Below, one piece after another: positions 6,097 through 13,668 of a stretch of 24,112 nucleotides of DNA (the stretch's first letter is position 1; every line of letters begins with the position of its first letter). The stretch spans positions 1 to 24,112 of IMG/VR virus record IMGVR_UViG_3300021962_000640. One strand, 5' to 3'. The notes under the pieces were generated by a model. It ran no database searches and had not been told where the DNA came from. It saw nothing but the letters and a program-made list of their open reading frames with translations. A program made the translations under genes and the position numbers. The stretch comes from a virus.

Positions 6097-7320
6097 ATGA
6101 AAAGACTATTAGCATATATGGATTTTGACTGTCCTACAGGGTTCGGAAATGTGTCGAAAAACCTTTTTGAGAGACTCACCCCATTCTTCGAAAAGAATGA
6201 TATTCAGGTGGATGTGTGCGCCACGAACTATGGTAATAAGGAAACTCTACACTACCACAAAAATGTCACTGTGTATAATGCGAAATCATTTGCCAAAAAT
6301 ATGAGTGATAAGTGGTATAGAGATGGGTTTTTGAAATTACTACAGAGCAAACCTTATGACCTTGTATGGATGATGAATGATTTGCCCGTTATCGATGCAT
6401 TTATGTCATTGATGCCCGTGATTAGGGAAAGCAAGGTCAAGTTGATGCATCCTCAGTTTAAATTATTGTTGTACACACCCATCGATAGCAATCCCGACCC
6501 ATCTTGGTTTAAACACGCAAAGGATTTTGACCAAATAATCACTTATACGAAATATGGTTTTGATGAAATACAAAAAATCAAACGGTTAAAAAACCTTGAG
6601 ATTATCCCTCACGGATTTGACACCAAGAATTTTTTTGAACAATCAGGTCAGAAAGAAGAGTGCAGGAAACGCGTAGGGATACCTCAGGGTAAGTTCGTCA
6701 TCGGGACGGTGAACAAGAATCAGCCACGAAAAGATATGGCTAATGCTTTAATTGCGTTTGCTGAATTTAAAGACACTTTACCCAAGGGACATAATGTGTG
6801 TTTATATCTGCACACATATTATGATGACCCAACAGGGGTGAATTTACGCACAGTAGGAGATAAATTAGGGCTTGTTTGGGAAAAGGATTATACAATGCCG
6901 ATGCACAAAAAATACACTGATGGAGCCTACACGCTTTCCGATATGAATGATGTTTACAATTCTTTCGATGTGTTTTTGACTACGTCTACGGCAGAAGGGT
7001 GGGGATTAACTTTAACTGAAGCCATTTGCTGTAAACTTCCAATCATATTTGGATATCACACGTCTCAAAAGGAAATAGCGGCACCTTTGAAGTCGGGAAA
7101 GTGTATTGAATTGACGAAGAGCGTTCAAATTCACGATGGTAACGCTATTCGTTACAAATTGAATCCTACCGAGATTGCTAAATGGATGAATTTTTTCTAC
7201 AAGCAATATCAATCAGGGGAGAAGGAGAATTTTGATAAGTATGACGAAGTGATAAAAAAGTACGATTGGGATTTAATAGCAATTGAATGGTCAGTGATTA
7301 TTGCTAAATTGCTTAAATGA
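6097..7320 (+). CDS. GT-B (GT4-like) glycosyltransferase
   Basis: This is a 407-residue, two-lobed glycosyltransferase. The N-terminal lobe starts MKRLLAYMDFDCPTGFGNVSKNL, with the Gly-rich acceptor-side turn. The C-terminal lobe starts at about 197 with VIGTVNKNQPRKDMANALIAF, the donor-binding strand with conserved Asn/Arg-Lys. FLTTSTAEGWGLTLTEA carries the EX7E motif of retaining GT4 enzymes (E300 and E308). It uses an NDP-sugar; the acceptor is unknown. It starts 3 nt after the methyltransferase stop, so the two are surely co-expressed. DNA-base glycosylation or host glycan alteration are the main hypotheses. Confidence 0.85.
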   Translation: MKRLLAYMDFDCPTGFGNVSKNLFERLTPFFEKNDIQVDVCATNYGNKETLHYHKNVTVYNAKSFAKNMSDKWYRDGFLKLLQSKPYDLVWMMNDLPVIDAFMSLMPVIRESKVKLMHPQFKLLLYTPIDSNPDPSWFKHAKDFDQIITYTKYGFDEIQKIKRLKNLEIIPHGFDTKNFFEQSGQKEECRKRVGIPQGKFVIGTVNKNQPRKDMANALIAFAEFKDTLPKGHNVCLYLHTYYDDPTGVNLRTVGDKLGLVWEKDYTMPMHKKYTDGAYTLSDMNDVYNSFDVFLTTSTAEGWGLTLTEAICCKLPIIFGYHTSQKEIAAPLKSGKCIELTKSVQIHDGNAIRYKLNPTEIAKWMNFFYKQYQSGEKENFDKYDEVIKKYDWDLIAIEWSVIIAKLLK

Positions 7321-7457
7321 ATTGGGAAACCTACTTGACTACATTATTGGTGATGTCGAATATCACTTGGTTTTTGTTATTTAGAGTGGTTCAGAAGGTT
7401 GCTGAATCAAGACGCGACATTATCAATCAACTTTTGGAGGAAAAGAAAAGGGCGTAA
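7317..7457 (+). CDS. Tiny single-pass membrane protein (46 aa)
   Basis: The ATG overlaps the glycosyltransferase stop (ATGA at 7317-7320) and the frame closes with TAA at 7455-7457. The 46-residue product has one hydrophobic segment (YLTTLLVMSNITWFLLF, about 6-22) and a charged amphipathic tail (KVAESRRDIINQLLEEKKRA). The stop codon falls within the first hairpin of the following terminator region. It could be a membrane-tethering partner of the glycosyltransferase or a holin-like peptide; no family is recognised. Confidence 0.6.
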   Translation: MNWETYLTTLLVMSNITWFLLFRVVQKVAESRRDIINQLLEEKKRA

Positions 7458-7532
7458 CATTCCGCTACGCCCACTCCTCAGCCGAGTTTGTTCAGACAAA
7501 CTTGATACAAGTCGTTAATTAACGATTCTTGT
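7450..7532. terminator. Three consecutive hairpins between convergent genes
   Basis: Hairpin 1 is GGGCGTA (7450-7456), a 9-nt loop, then TACGCCC (7466-7472). Hairpin 2 is AGTTTGT-tcag-ACAAACT (7485-7502), a 7-bp stem on a tetraloop. Hairpin 3 is the 14-bp palindrome TCGTTAATTAACGA (7512-7525) with flanking ACAAG/CTTGT (7507-7532). They lie at the end of the rightward gene cluster and cover the stop of the minus-strand peptide gene, which suggests bidirectional termination. None has a long U-run. Confidence 0.5.
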
Positions 7533-7626
7533 AAACCAAGTAAGCGAGCAAAGCAATGGTAATGGTGTTGTGAACATTCACCCCACCCAACCAATTCGGG
7601 TTTTTGATGTCGAAAAATCCATTCAT
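7519..7626 (-). CDS. 35-residue membrane peptide on minus strand
   Basis: ATG at 7626 to TAA at 7519-7521 encodes 35 residues. NGFFDIKNPNWLGGVNVHNT is followed by a hydrophobic C-terminal helix (ITIALLAYLVYKNR). It lies in an otherwise non-coding region, has a clean ATG with an A-rich stretch upstream (ACAAAAAAACT), and stops inside the hairpin cluster. GATATTTG (7661-7654) is a possible -7 box, but no clear -33 partner is visible. It may be a small toxin-like or regulatory membrane peptide. The call rests only on open frame, composition and context. Confidence 0.4.
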   Translation of the reverse strand: MNGFFDIKNPNWLGGVNVHNTITIALLAYLVYKNR

Positions 7627-7658
7627 AGTTTTTTTGTCATAAATTTGACTCTACAAAT

Positions 7659-7777
7659 ATCAATTACAAATTCATTGAATATGTAAGGTGGTTAATTGTA
7701 GTAAAATAAAATCAATCAAATCGCTACAACTAAATCAAAATCAATCACTTACGCGTAATCAATAATGAATAATTGAT
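7659..7777. repeat. ATCAAT repeat cluster upstream of the 7825 gene
   Basis: ATCAAT occurs in direct orientation at 7659, 7711, 7740 and 7758 and inverted (ATTGAT) at 7772. Two copies are embedded in a longer identical AAAATCAATCA (7708-7718 and 7737-7747, 29 bp apart). The last two form a dyad with an 8-bp spacer. TTACA-N13-TGTAA also lies here (7664-7686). This non-coding stretch (7627-7824) looks like a regulatory region or a small iteron-like origin. No good promoter consensus is visible before 7825. Confidence 0.4.
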
Positions 7778-7824
7778 ATTAAAGGAAACTCAAAAACACT
7801 TTAATACATTCAATTTACATCATT

Positions 7825-8211
7825 ATGAGAAAAGGTCGTAAGTCTTTATCGCAAACACCCGCACCAAAAAAGGAACAAATCAGGGGTAGTAAAACTAATC
7901 CCGCAGGGAGTGCTTCGAGTAAATCAAAGGCTAAATCTATTCAGTTTAGCGATGCTACTGAAAAAACAATCCGTGCAAAAGTAGCAGCACATAACCTGAA
8001 ATATCCAAGCAAGAAAATTACGGTGGCTACAGCGAATGCCGTTGTTCGAAGAGGAATGGGAGCATATTCTGTAAGCCACAGACCAACGATTAGCGGTGGA
8101 GCCCCAAATTCTCGCACAGCGTGGGGGATTGCAAGGTTAAATAAATTTATGGAAAAGAAAGTTGGAAAGCCTGTAAAGGCCGCATATGTTCAAGATGATG
8201 ATTTACTTTGA
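7825..8211 (+). CDS. Small basic protein, DUF5824-like
   Basis: This is a 128-residue protein with a lysine-rich, disordered N-terminus (RKGRKSLSQTPAPKK; SSKSKAKS), a helical middle and a conserved-looking block at about 74-112: VVRRGMGAYSVSHRP, then TAWGIARLNKFM. The RG-x-AY...SHRP...W-x-x-AR-x-N-x-F pattern resembles phage proteins annotated DUF5824, which usually end in acidic D-x-DLL, as here (QDDDLL). Its role is unknown; such proteins often accompany structural or polyvalent genes. It has a 198-bp control region upstream and a promoter for the next operon downstream. Confidence 0.7.
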   Translation: MRKGRKSLSQTPAPKKEQIRGSKTNPAGSASSKSKAKSIQFSDATEKTIRAKVAAHNLKYPSKKITVATANAVVRRGMGAYSVSHRPTISGGAPNSRTAWGIARLNKFMEKKVGKPVKAAYVQDDDLL

Positions 8212-8229
8212 GATAGATATGGCTATATG

Positions 8230-8260
8230 TTTGAATTATAAGAAAAATACACCAAATTTG
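8230..8260 (+). promoter_or_regulatory. Candidate promoter of the large right-hand operon, near-leaderless
   Basis: TTTG (8230-8233), an exact 19-bp spacer and CAAATTTG (8253-8260, one mismatch to TAnnTTTG) form a good Bacteroidota promoter. The predicted start is about 8265, only a few nt before the ATG at 8268. Genes from 8268 to the right end are separated by at most 19 bp, so this one promoter may drive all of them. Confidence 0.55.
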
Positions 8261-8267
8261 TATTAAT

Positions 8268-10796
8268 ATGTCATTTAAAGACCTTTTAAATAAACATTAC
8301 ACCCACACTCAAAATTCGGTGAAAAAATACGAAGTGGGTGGTAAGGTAGTTACCAAAAAAGGGGCTACCAATGATGCGAAGAAAGGAGGTTATTTCGATG
8401 GTAGGCCGCACTCAGAGGGTGGTATTAAAGCCATTAACATCGATAATAATCAACCTATAGAAGTTGAAGGTGGAGAAGTCGTTATTACAAAACGCGCAGT
8501 AGCCGACAACACTAAAAAAGAATTCCAAGGCAAAATGATGACTAACAAAGAAATTTTGTCAAAAATAAATGAATCAGGTGGAGGAGTCTCTTTCGCAAAA
8601 GGAGGCGAAGTCAAATTGGAGGAAGATGACTATTATATTTCTGATGATGATTTGAATTTTCCAATTGATGAAAAGGAATTTGCCGACGGTGGAACTATTC
8701 CTCTTCCTGAAATCCAACAGCGTATTTTAGAGATAATCGTCAATTCGCCAAAACCACAAATTACCTACAATCAAATTCAAGACCGATATAGTGAAAAATT
8801 TCCTACGGAATTTGGTATTTATAAAGAGCGTGATGAAGTCTTGGATGCCGTACTTGAAATGCTTGATTCAAAGGTGATTATAAGTGGTCCTAAAGGTTAC
8901 GAACTTACACCTGACGGGTATGATAAAATTGAAGAAATCAGGCGAGAGAACTTAAATACAAAAACTACATTAACAAATGAAACTAAGGTCATTATACCTG
9001 AAAATCAACAGCGTATTTTAGAAATAATTATAAATTATGGAAAGCCAAAAGTTACGTATGATGAAATTCGAGACAAGTATGAGGAAAAATTTCCAACAAA
9101 CAAATTAATTACTGAAGTAGTGGATGCTTTGCGTGAAGCATTAGAGTCTAATTTGATTGTACAGGTCTCAGAAGGAATGTACAAGGCTTACAAAATTTCT
9201 CCTTTGGGTTTTGATAAAATTGAAGAAATACGCCAATCAAATCGAGAAGCAAATAATCAAAAATCAAACGAAAACAGTGGGCCTTTAGAAATTGAATCAA
9301 TTCGAGTTTTAATTAGCAATATTAAAGACCCTGAAGGTTCTAAATACGGTATCACAAATAAATATAGAGGCCAATATCAAAAAGTCTTTCAAAACATTGC
9401 AACATTTGATAATGTAGAAGAAGATATTGTATATTATGGGAAAGATGGTGGTAATGTTAATGATTTTTACGTAAAAATTATAAATCCAAAATTCAAAATT
9501 GACTCTGAGTCAGCAATCAAAGAAATAAATAAATTAAATCGTGTATCGGTTACAGATATTATTTACAAAAATTCACCGAGCACTGAAGGAGTTCAAACGA
9601 ATCCTTTGTTCGAAGAATTTCCCTATTTTGCTCCTGATGCTGTCCAAGAATACAATCCTCAGGTTCTTACGGTGCAACCAAGGTCTCTTATCCTTGATGC
9701 TTCATTGACAGAACTGAAAAACAAAATATCTGAAAAGCAAAAAATCATACGAATCACTTCGCAATTATTACAAGATGTACCTGTTGAAAATGTCTTGGAA
9801 AGAGTTGAAATGTCTTTACTATTGAACGCGGAGCAAAAAGAGTTGGATTTATTAGCAAACCCAACATTAAACAAACTTCCATTTTTGAAACGCACCAATA
9901 ATAAAAATGCTTTAGACCAATTGATAGATAATGCTCGTGTAGAACAAAAGAATCTTCAACTACCAAGAACTTTAGCGACTGAAACAAATATGTTAGGCGA
10001 GTTCGATACTTTCATTGAATATTGCGCAGCAAATACAGATTCTTACATTGCTAATTGGTTGGTTAATTTTTTTGGAAATTGGGTTTTTTATTCTGATTTA
10101 TACAATTTTGATTACTCACTGTTGAATGATAAAAATAACCTACCCGATGCAATGAGTAGAGTAGGGAGAGTTCAACAGATTCAAATCGGTAATACCTATC
10201 AATATATGTATGTTCCTCAAATTGTATTTCAAGGATTGTCTAAGGTTTATGACAGAGTGGGATTTGATGTTTTTCCGATTTCCTATTATGCAGTAAATTA
10301 TAGTTATGCGAATTGGTTTGCAACTACTAAAGGACAAAATTTGGGAACAGAAGGGGTTATACTTCCGTGTATTTTGAATATACGTAGACCATTAGATTTG
10401 AGTTTTTTTGGAATCGAAAAAGTAAGCCCTACAAAATTCTTTGATGCGATTTATCTTCAAACAGGCTTGTCTCCTCAAGAGTTGAAGGTAAGTCCCGCAT
10501 TTTTATCCGACAGCACGCCTGATTTAGAGGTGTGGGTTTATATTAGAAATAATGTTGAAATGTTAAAAATCCTTAAGGAAACAAAAATCTGTGATGGTAT
10601 TCATATGTATGAAAATAATCCCGCAGTTGATATGACGAATATCGCTTATCAGACCGAAGTTTGGATTACTTTTTATCCTGAGCAGACCAAAGTTGTTCCA
10701 TTATATCAATTTAGAGATTTCAAGCAAGATGGGTTCGAAATGGAAAGAGGATGGTTTAGTAAATCGCAATTTTTAAAAAGTGGAGGTACAATATGA
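8268..10796 (+). CDS. Polyvalent-type protein: duplicated winged helix + ART-like C-terminus
   Basis: This is an 842-residue multi-domain protein. Residues 1-115 form a common phage/polyvalent N-terminal module (PHSEGGIKAINIDNNQPIEV, EGGEVVITKRAVAD, EILSKINESGGGVSFAKGG). Residues about 143-229 and 244-325 are two related winged helices (both with QQRILEII and a terminal DKIEEIR). About 330-640 is unassigned. About 640-825 resembles the ADP-ribosyltransferase domain of polyvalent proteins (ART-PolyVal): VFQGLS, YYAVNYSYANWFA, VILPCILNIRRPLDL, DGIHMYENN and a terminal TEVWITFYPEQTKVV in the place of the usual E/D-x-QIK block. Transfer of ADP-ribose to a host protein or DNA is possible; the ART call is inference. 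GG linkers occur at about 21, 109, 138 and the C-terminus. Confidence 0.8.
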   Translation: MSFKDLLNKHYTHTQNSVKKYEVGGKVVTKKGATNDAKKGGYFDGRPHSEGGIKAINIDNNQPIEVEGGEVVITKRAVADNTKKEFQGKMMTNKEILSKINESGGGVSFAKGGEVKLEEDDYYISDDDLNFPIDEKEFADGGTIPLPEIQQRILEIIVNSPKPQITYNQIQDRYSEKFPTEFGIYKERDEVLDAVLEMLDSKVIISGPKGYELTPDGYDKIEEIRRENLNTKTTLTNETKVIIPENQQRILEIIINYGKPKVTYDEIRDKYEEKFPTNKLITEVVDALREALESNLIVQVSEGMYKAYKISPLGFDKIEEIRQSNREANNQKSNENSGPLEIESIRVLISNIKDPEGSKYGITNKYRGQYQKVFQNIATFDNVEEDIVYYGKDGGNVNDFYVKIINPKFKIDSESAIKEINKLNRVSVTDIIYKNSPSTEGVQTNPLFEEFPYFAPDAVQEYNPQVLTVQPRSLILDASLTELKNKISEKQKIIRITSQLLQDVPVENVLERVEMSLLLNAEQKELDLLANPTLNKLPFLKRTNNKNALDQLIDNARVEQKNLQLPRTLATETNMLGEFDTFIEYCAANTDSYIANWLVNFFGNWVFYSDLYNFDYSLLNDKNNLPDAMSRVGRVQQIQIGNTYQYMYVPQIVFQGLSKVYDRVGFDVFPISYYAVNYSYANWFATTKGQNLGTEGVILPCILNIRRPLDLSFFGIEKVSPTKFFDAIYLQTGLSPQELKVSPAFLSDSTPDLEVWVYIRNNVEMLKILKETKICDGIHMYENNPAVDMTNIAYQTEVWITFYPEQTKVVPLYQFRDFKQDGFEMERGWFSKSQFLKSGGTI
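8715..9022 (+). repeat. Direct repeat from winged-helix duplication
   Basis: The 17-bp string CAACAGCGTATTTTAGA occurs at 8715-8731 and again at 9006-9022, exactly 291 bp (97 codons) apart. The ends of the repeated segment (GATAAAATTGAAGAAAT, near 8922 and 9213) also match. Nucleotide identity in these blocks suggests a fairly recent tandem duplication of one winged-helix module. Confidence 0.75.
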
Positions 10797-12256
10797 ATAT
10801 TGGTCAAGTAATAAAAATTGGAGGGATTGATTTAAAATATAAAACTGCGGCTCAACTTTTGGGTAAAACGCTGAATAATGTCCAAATAGATGGTAAGTGG
10901 AATGCAGCGCAGTATTATGCTTTAGAGGATTTTTATGCACTGCCACCCGAAAAAAAAATACCTGTGCTCATACAGTTATCAAGAGAGGATAATAGTAAGA
11001 TGTTTTTAGTTGGATTTTTTCAACACGAATTTCTTACAGCAATAAATTTTTCGAGTGACATAAATGTAAATTTTGAAATGATTATGAATCCTGTTGTCAT
11101 TCCAAATTCATATGGCTTTTACTACGAAGAAGAGGCTTATGATTTCTTTATGGATTTAAATGAGCGTTTTAATCAACAGCAAAAAGGCAATCCACCACCA
11201 CAACCACCTGAAGAACAACAAATTTTATTAGGCAGGTTTGATATAAATTCTGATAATATATTATACGTGTTTCAGTCATCCATTAAACCCGATGCGAGCG
11301 GTAACTATATAGGAGAATATGTCACAACATTAACGGATACAAACACGGCTTCGACAAGTCCAAAATCTAAAGAGATAACTACGACTATTAATGGGGAAGA
11401 ATATGATTTGTTATTATTGTTTGACCAAGATTTTTCTGATAAAACATCGTTGCCAATTCCTTCTACCTTTCCACAAGGAGGTGGTGGTCCTAAATCGCAA
11501 ACTTGGTTTATTATTCCTATGAAAAACGATGGTACAGGACACGGTGAGCCTCCACCAATGCCTTCGCAAGGGTCACAGGGCTCAAACGGCTCACAAGGTT
11601 CTCAAGGTTCTCAAGGCTCGCAAGGGTCACAAGGTTCTCAAGGCTCTCAAGGGTCACAAGGTTCTCAAGGCTCGCAAGGGTCACAGGGTTCTCAAGGCTC
11701 GCAAGGGTCACAGGGTTCAAAGGGCTCACAGGGTTCTCAAGGCTCACAAGGTTCTCAAGGCTCGCAAGGGTCACAGGGTTCTCAAGGTTCTCAAGGTTCT
11801 CAAGGTTCTCAGGGCTCGCAAGGGTCACAGGGTTCTCAAGGTTCTCAAGGTTCTCAAGGTTCTCAGGGCTCTCAAGGGTCAAATGGTTCTCAGGGTTCTC
11901 AGGGCTCTGAAGGCTCTCAAGGGTCAAATGGTTCACGCGGTAAACGCGGGGCAAGCACAAGTGGTTCAAGTGGAAGAAAAGGACAAATTCAAGGGGGTGA
12001 TGATGAAAGTGCATCGCCTGTATATGGTAGTACTCAAACCAAAGATATACCGTTAATTGAAATCATTTCTCAGGCAACAAATAAAACATCAAACCAAGTT
12101 CGAGGTCAAGTAAGAACTACAGGTTCCGCAATGATGTTCCTTTCTTCAAACCCATCATCTATAAACCCAATTAAAAGAAGTTTAGGATATTCTGAAAGCG
12201 ATAATATATCAATAAATCAATTGGCACAACAAATAGTTCAAAAAATAAGAGAATAA
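10793..12256 (+). CDS. Protein with long (Gly-Ser-Gln)n collagen-like tract
   Basis: This 487-residue protein overlaps the previous gene by ATGA. Residues 1-140 are a folded alpha/beta domain of unknown type (IGQVIKIGGIDLKYKTAAQL, DFYALPPEKKIPVLIQL). A Pro/Gln-rich linker (PPPQPPEEQQ, about 140-150) leads to a second domain at 150-255. Residues about 258-388 are some 42 consecutive Gly-x-y triplets, mostly GSQ with rare GSN, GSK, GSE and GSR, closing in GKRGASTSGSSGRKG. A helical C-terminal domain of about 85 residues follows. The tract has Gly at every third position but almost no Pro, so a collagen triple helix is uncertain; a flexible or fibre-like spacer is equally likely. Confidence 0.8.
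   Translation: MNIGQVIKIGGIDLKYKTAAQLLGKTLNNVQIDGKWNAAQYYALEDFYALPPEKKIPVLIQLSREDNSKMFLVGFFQHEFLTAINFSSDINVNFEMIMNPVVIPNSYGFYYEEEAYDFFMDLNERFNQQQKGNPPPQPPEEQQILLGRFDINSDNILYVFQSSIKPDASGNYIGEYVTTLTDTNTASTSPKSKEITTTINGEEYDLLLLFDQDFSDKTSLPIPSTFPQGGGGPKSQTWFIIPMKNDGTGHGEPPPMPSQGSQGSNGSQGSQGSQGSQGSQGSQGSQGSQGSQGSQGSQGSQGSQGSQGSKGSQGSQGSQGSQGSQGSQGSQGSQGSQGSQGSQGSQGSQGSQGSQGSQGSQGSNGSQGSQGSEGSQGSNGSRGKRGASTSGSSGRKGQIQGGDDESASPVYGSTQTKDIPLIEIISQATNKTSNQVRGQVRTTGSAMMFLSSNPSSINPIKRSLGYSESDNISINQLAQQIVQKIRE
11565..11955 (+). repeat. Gly-Ser-Gln coding microsatellite-like repeat (9/27-bp period)
   Basis: The tract is built from 9-bp units GG(T/C/G)TC(T/A/G)CA(A/G), organised into longer blocks of about 27 bp (for example GGCTCGCAAGGGTCACAGGG followed by TTCTCAA). 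Because the period is a multiple of three, other frames on both strands also stay open through it. Expect copy-number variation. Confidence 0.85.
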
Positions 12257-12261
12257 ACAAT

Positions 12262-13665
12262 ATGGCACAAAGAGGCACATTAGAATACTATCAGGAAATT
12301 GTGAATGACACAACCACTCCTGAATTACTTAGAAATCAAGCACAGAAGCAAATTGACCGTTTGGCTTCAATTGGCTCTGCGCAAATACAAACATCGGCAT
12401 CAACAGGAGTTGGAGACCCGCAAATTCAAGCGGTAATTGATGCAATGCAAGCCGCAGTAAATGCTTACGCAGGTAAATCAGGAAATCCTGAGCAAATCAA
12501 AAGAATTGTCGACGAAGAAATTTCAAAATCAAAAATTGATTTTTCTCAACTAAGTGACGGCCTGAAGGCAATGTTACAATCGTCTCAAAAAGTAGAGTTG
12601 ACAATACGTCAAATGGCTGCCGTATCTACAAAAGTGGTTAGTAATGCCTTTATTACAAGACCTATTGTTCAAGACCTTTTATCTGATGTTCAAGCGCGAA
12701 ACAATGCATATTTGTACGGAGGAGCGGGAACGGGTAAAACGTTTACAGCAGGTGAAATCGCAGACTTATTGGATTGGGAACTTATTACTTTGAACTGTAA
12801 CCAATTTACATCTCCAATCGATATTATTGGAGGTCAAACTATTGATGGTTATCAGGAAGGAAAAGTTTCAATGGCTTGGGCCAACGAAATTATTTCTCCT
12901 AATGGTGATAAGCGTAAAGTTTCGGGCGTAGTTCTTCTTTTGGATGAGTTACCTAAACTTGACCCCAATACAGCAGGTTTGCTGAACGAAGCCTTGGCTA
13001 AAGTAAAAGATTTTAAACTTGACAAAGTAACGGGTGCAATAAAACCACCGACAATTTTGAATGGAAGAAATGAAAAATTGGTTTTAGGCAATTTGATGGT
13101 TATTGCCACGGGTAACGTGCCATTAAATACCGTTGACCCCGATTATGAGGCTAATTTTAAGCAGGATTTATCTTTGCAAGACCGTTTTGTAGGTAGCACC
13201 TACAAGGTTTTCGTTGATTATGAATACGAATTCAACTCTATTATGGAAGGATTTGCATTCATTTGGATTTATGGAACCAAACTGCGTGAAAAGATTATTT
13301 CTTTGAATGCAACGGGTCAAGCGTTTGTTTCAATTCGTCTTATGATGAATTTGAAAGAAACTTACAAAGTGTATCGTGAGGTAATAGACAAAAAGAAATT
13401 CAATCAGGGTAATCAAGCCTTTGATTTAATTTCTGAGCCCAAAACTATCATTGAATCTTTGGAAACTTTCTTGACTCTTTTCAAACCTGCAATTAAACAA
13501 GCCATTCAAGACGACCCTGAAACCAACTTGAAAAACTTTGAAAAAATTGTTAAGGAAAAAAATAAAATGCCATACAATGAAAAGGCTCCTAATTTCAACA
13601 CTCAAGATGAAATTAATGAAGCGCAAAGAATGATTAAAGCATACGAGGATAGTAAAAACTCTTAA
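12262..13665 (+). CDS. MoxR/CobS-like AAA+ ATPase
   Basis: This is a 467-residue protein. The N-terminal ~120 residues are helical and Gln-rich. The AAA+ core has Walker A GGAGTGKT at 153-160, Walker B VVLLLDE with D228-E229, sensor-1 N285 in ATGNVPLN, and an arginine-finger candidate R308 in LQDRF. The insert TIDGYQEGKVSMAWANEII before Walker B and the IRLMMNLKET helix afterwards resemble MoxR/CobS/dynein-related ATPases. These form hexamers that act with VWA-domain partners to remodel protein or metal complexes. The next gene, 3 bp downstream, encodes a probable VWA-like partner, which strengthens the call. Substrate unknown. Confidence 0.85.
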   Translation: MAQRGTLEYYQEIVNDTTTPELLRNQAQKQIDRLASIGSAQIQTSASTGVGDPQIQAVIDAMQAAVNAYAGKSGNPEQIKRIVDEEISKSKIDFSQLSDGLKAMLQSSQKVELTIRQMAAVSTKVVSNAFITRPIVQDLLSDVQARNNAYLYGGAGTGKTFTAGEIADLLDWELITLNCNQFTSPIDIIGGQTIDGYQEGKVSMAWANEIISPNGDKRKVSGVVLLLDELPKLDPNTAGLLNEALAKVKDFKLDKVTGAIKPPTILNGRNEKLVLGNLMVIATGNVPLNTVDPDYEANFKQDLSLQDRFVGSTYKVFVDYEYEFNSIMEGFAFIWIYGTKLREKIISLNATGQAFVSIRLMMNLKETYKVYREVIDKKKFNQGNQAFDLISEPKTIIESLETFLTLFKPAIKQAIQDDPETNLKNFEKIVKEKNKMPYNEKAPNFNTQDEINEAQRMIKAYEDSKNS

Positions 13666-13668
13666 TCA

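Noticed and set aside
11565-11955. Possible CRISPR array or tandem-repeat locus
   Set aside because: There are no unique spacers of constant length; the repeat is a continuous in-frame coding microsatellite.
11517-12056. Long open frames on both strands (minus 11517-12014 and plus 11529-12056) across the Gly-Ser-Gln tract
   Set aside because: They are open only because the 9-bp repeat keeps every frame free of stops; their products are meaningless low-complexity repeats lying inside a well-supported gene.
10793-12256. Tail fibre assignment for the Gly-Ser-Gln protein
   Set aside because: There are no neighbouring tail or baseplate genes, and the triplets almost lack proline; the tract alone does not establish a fibre.
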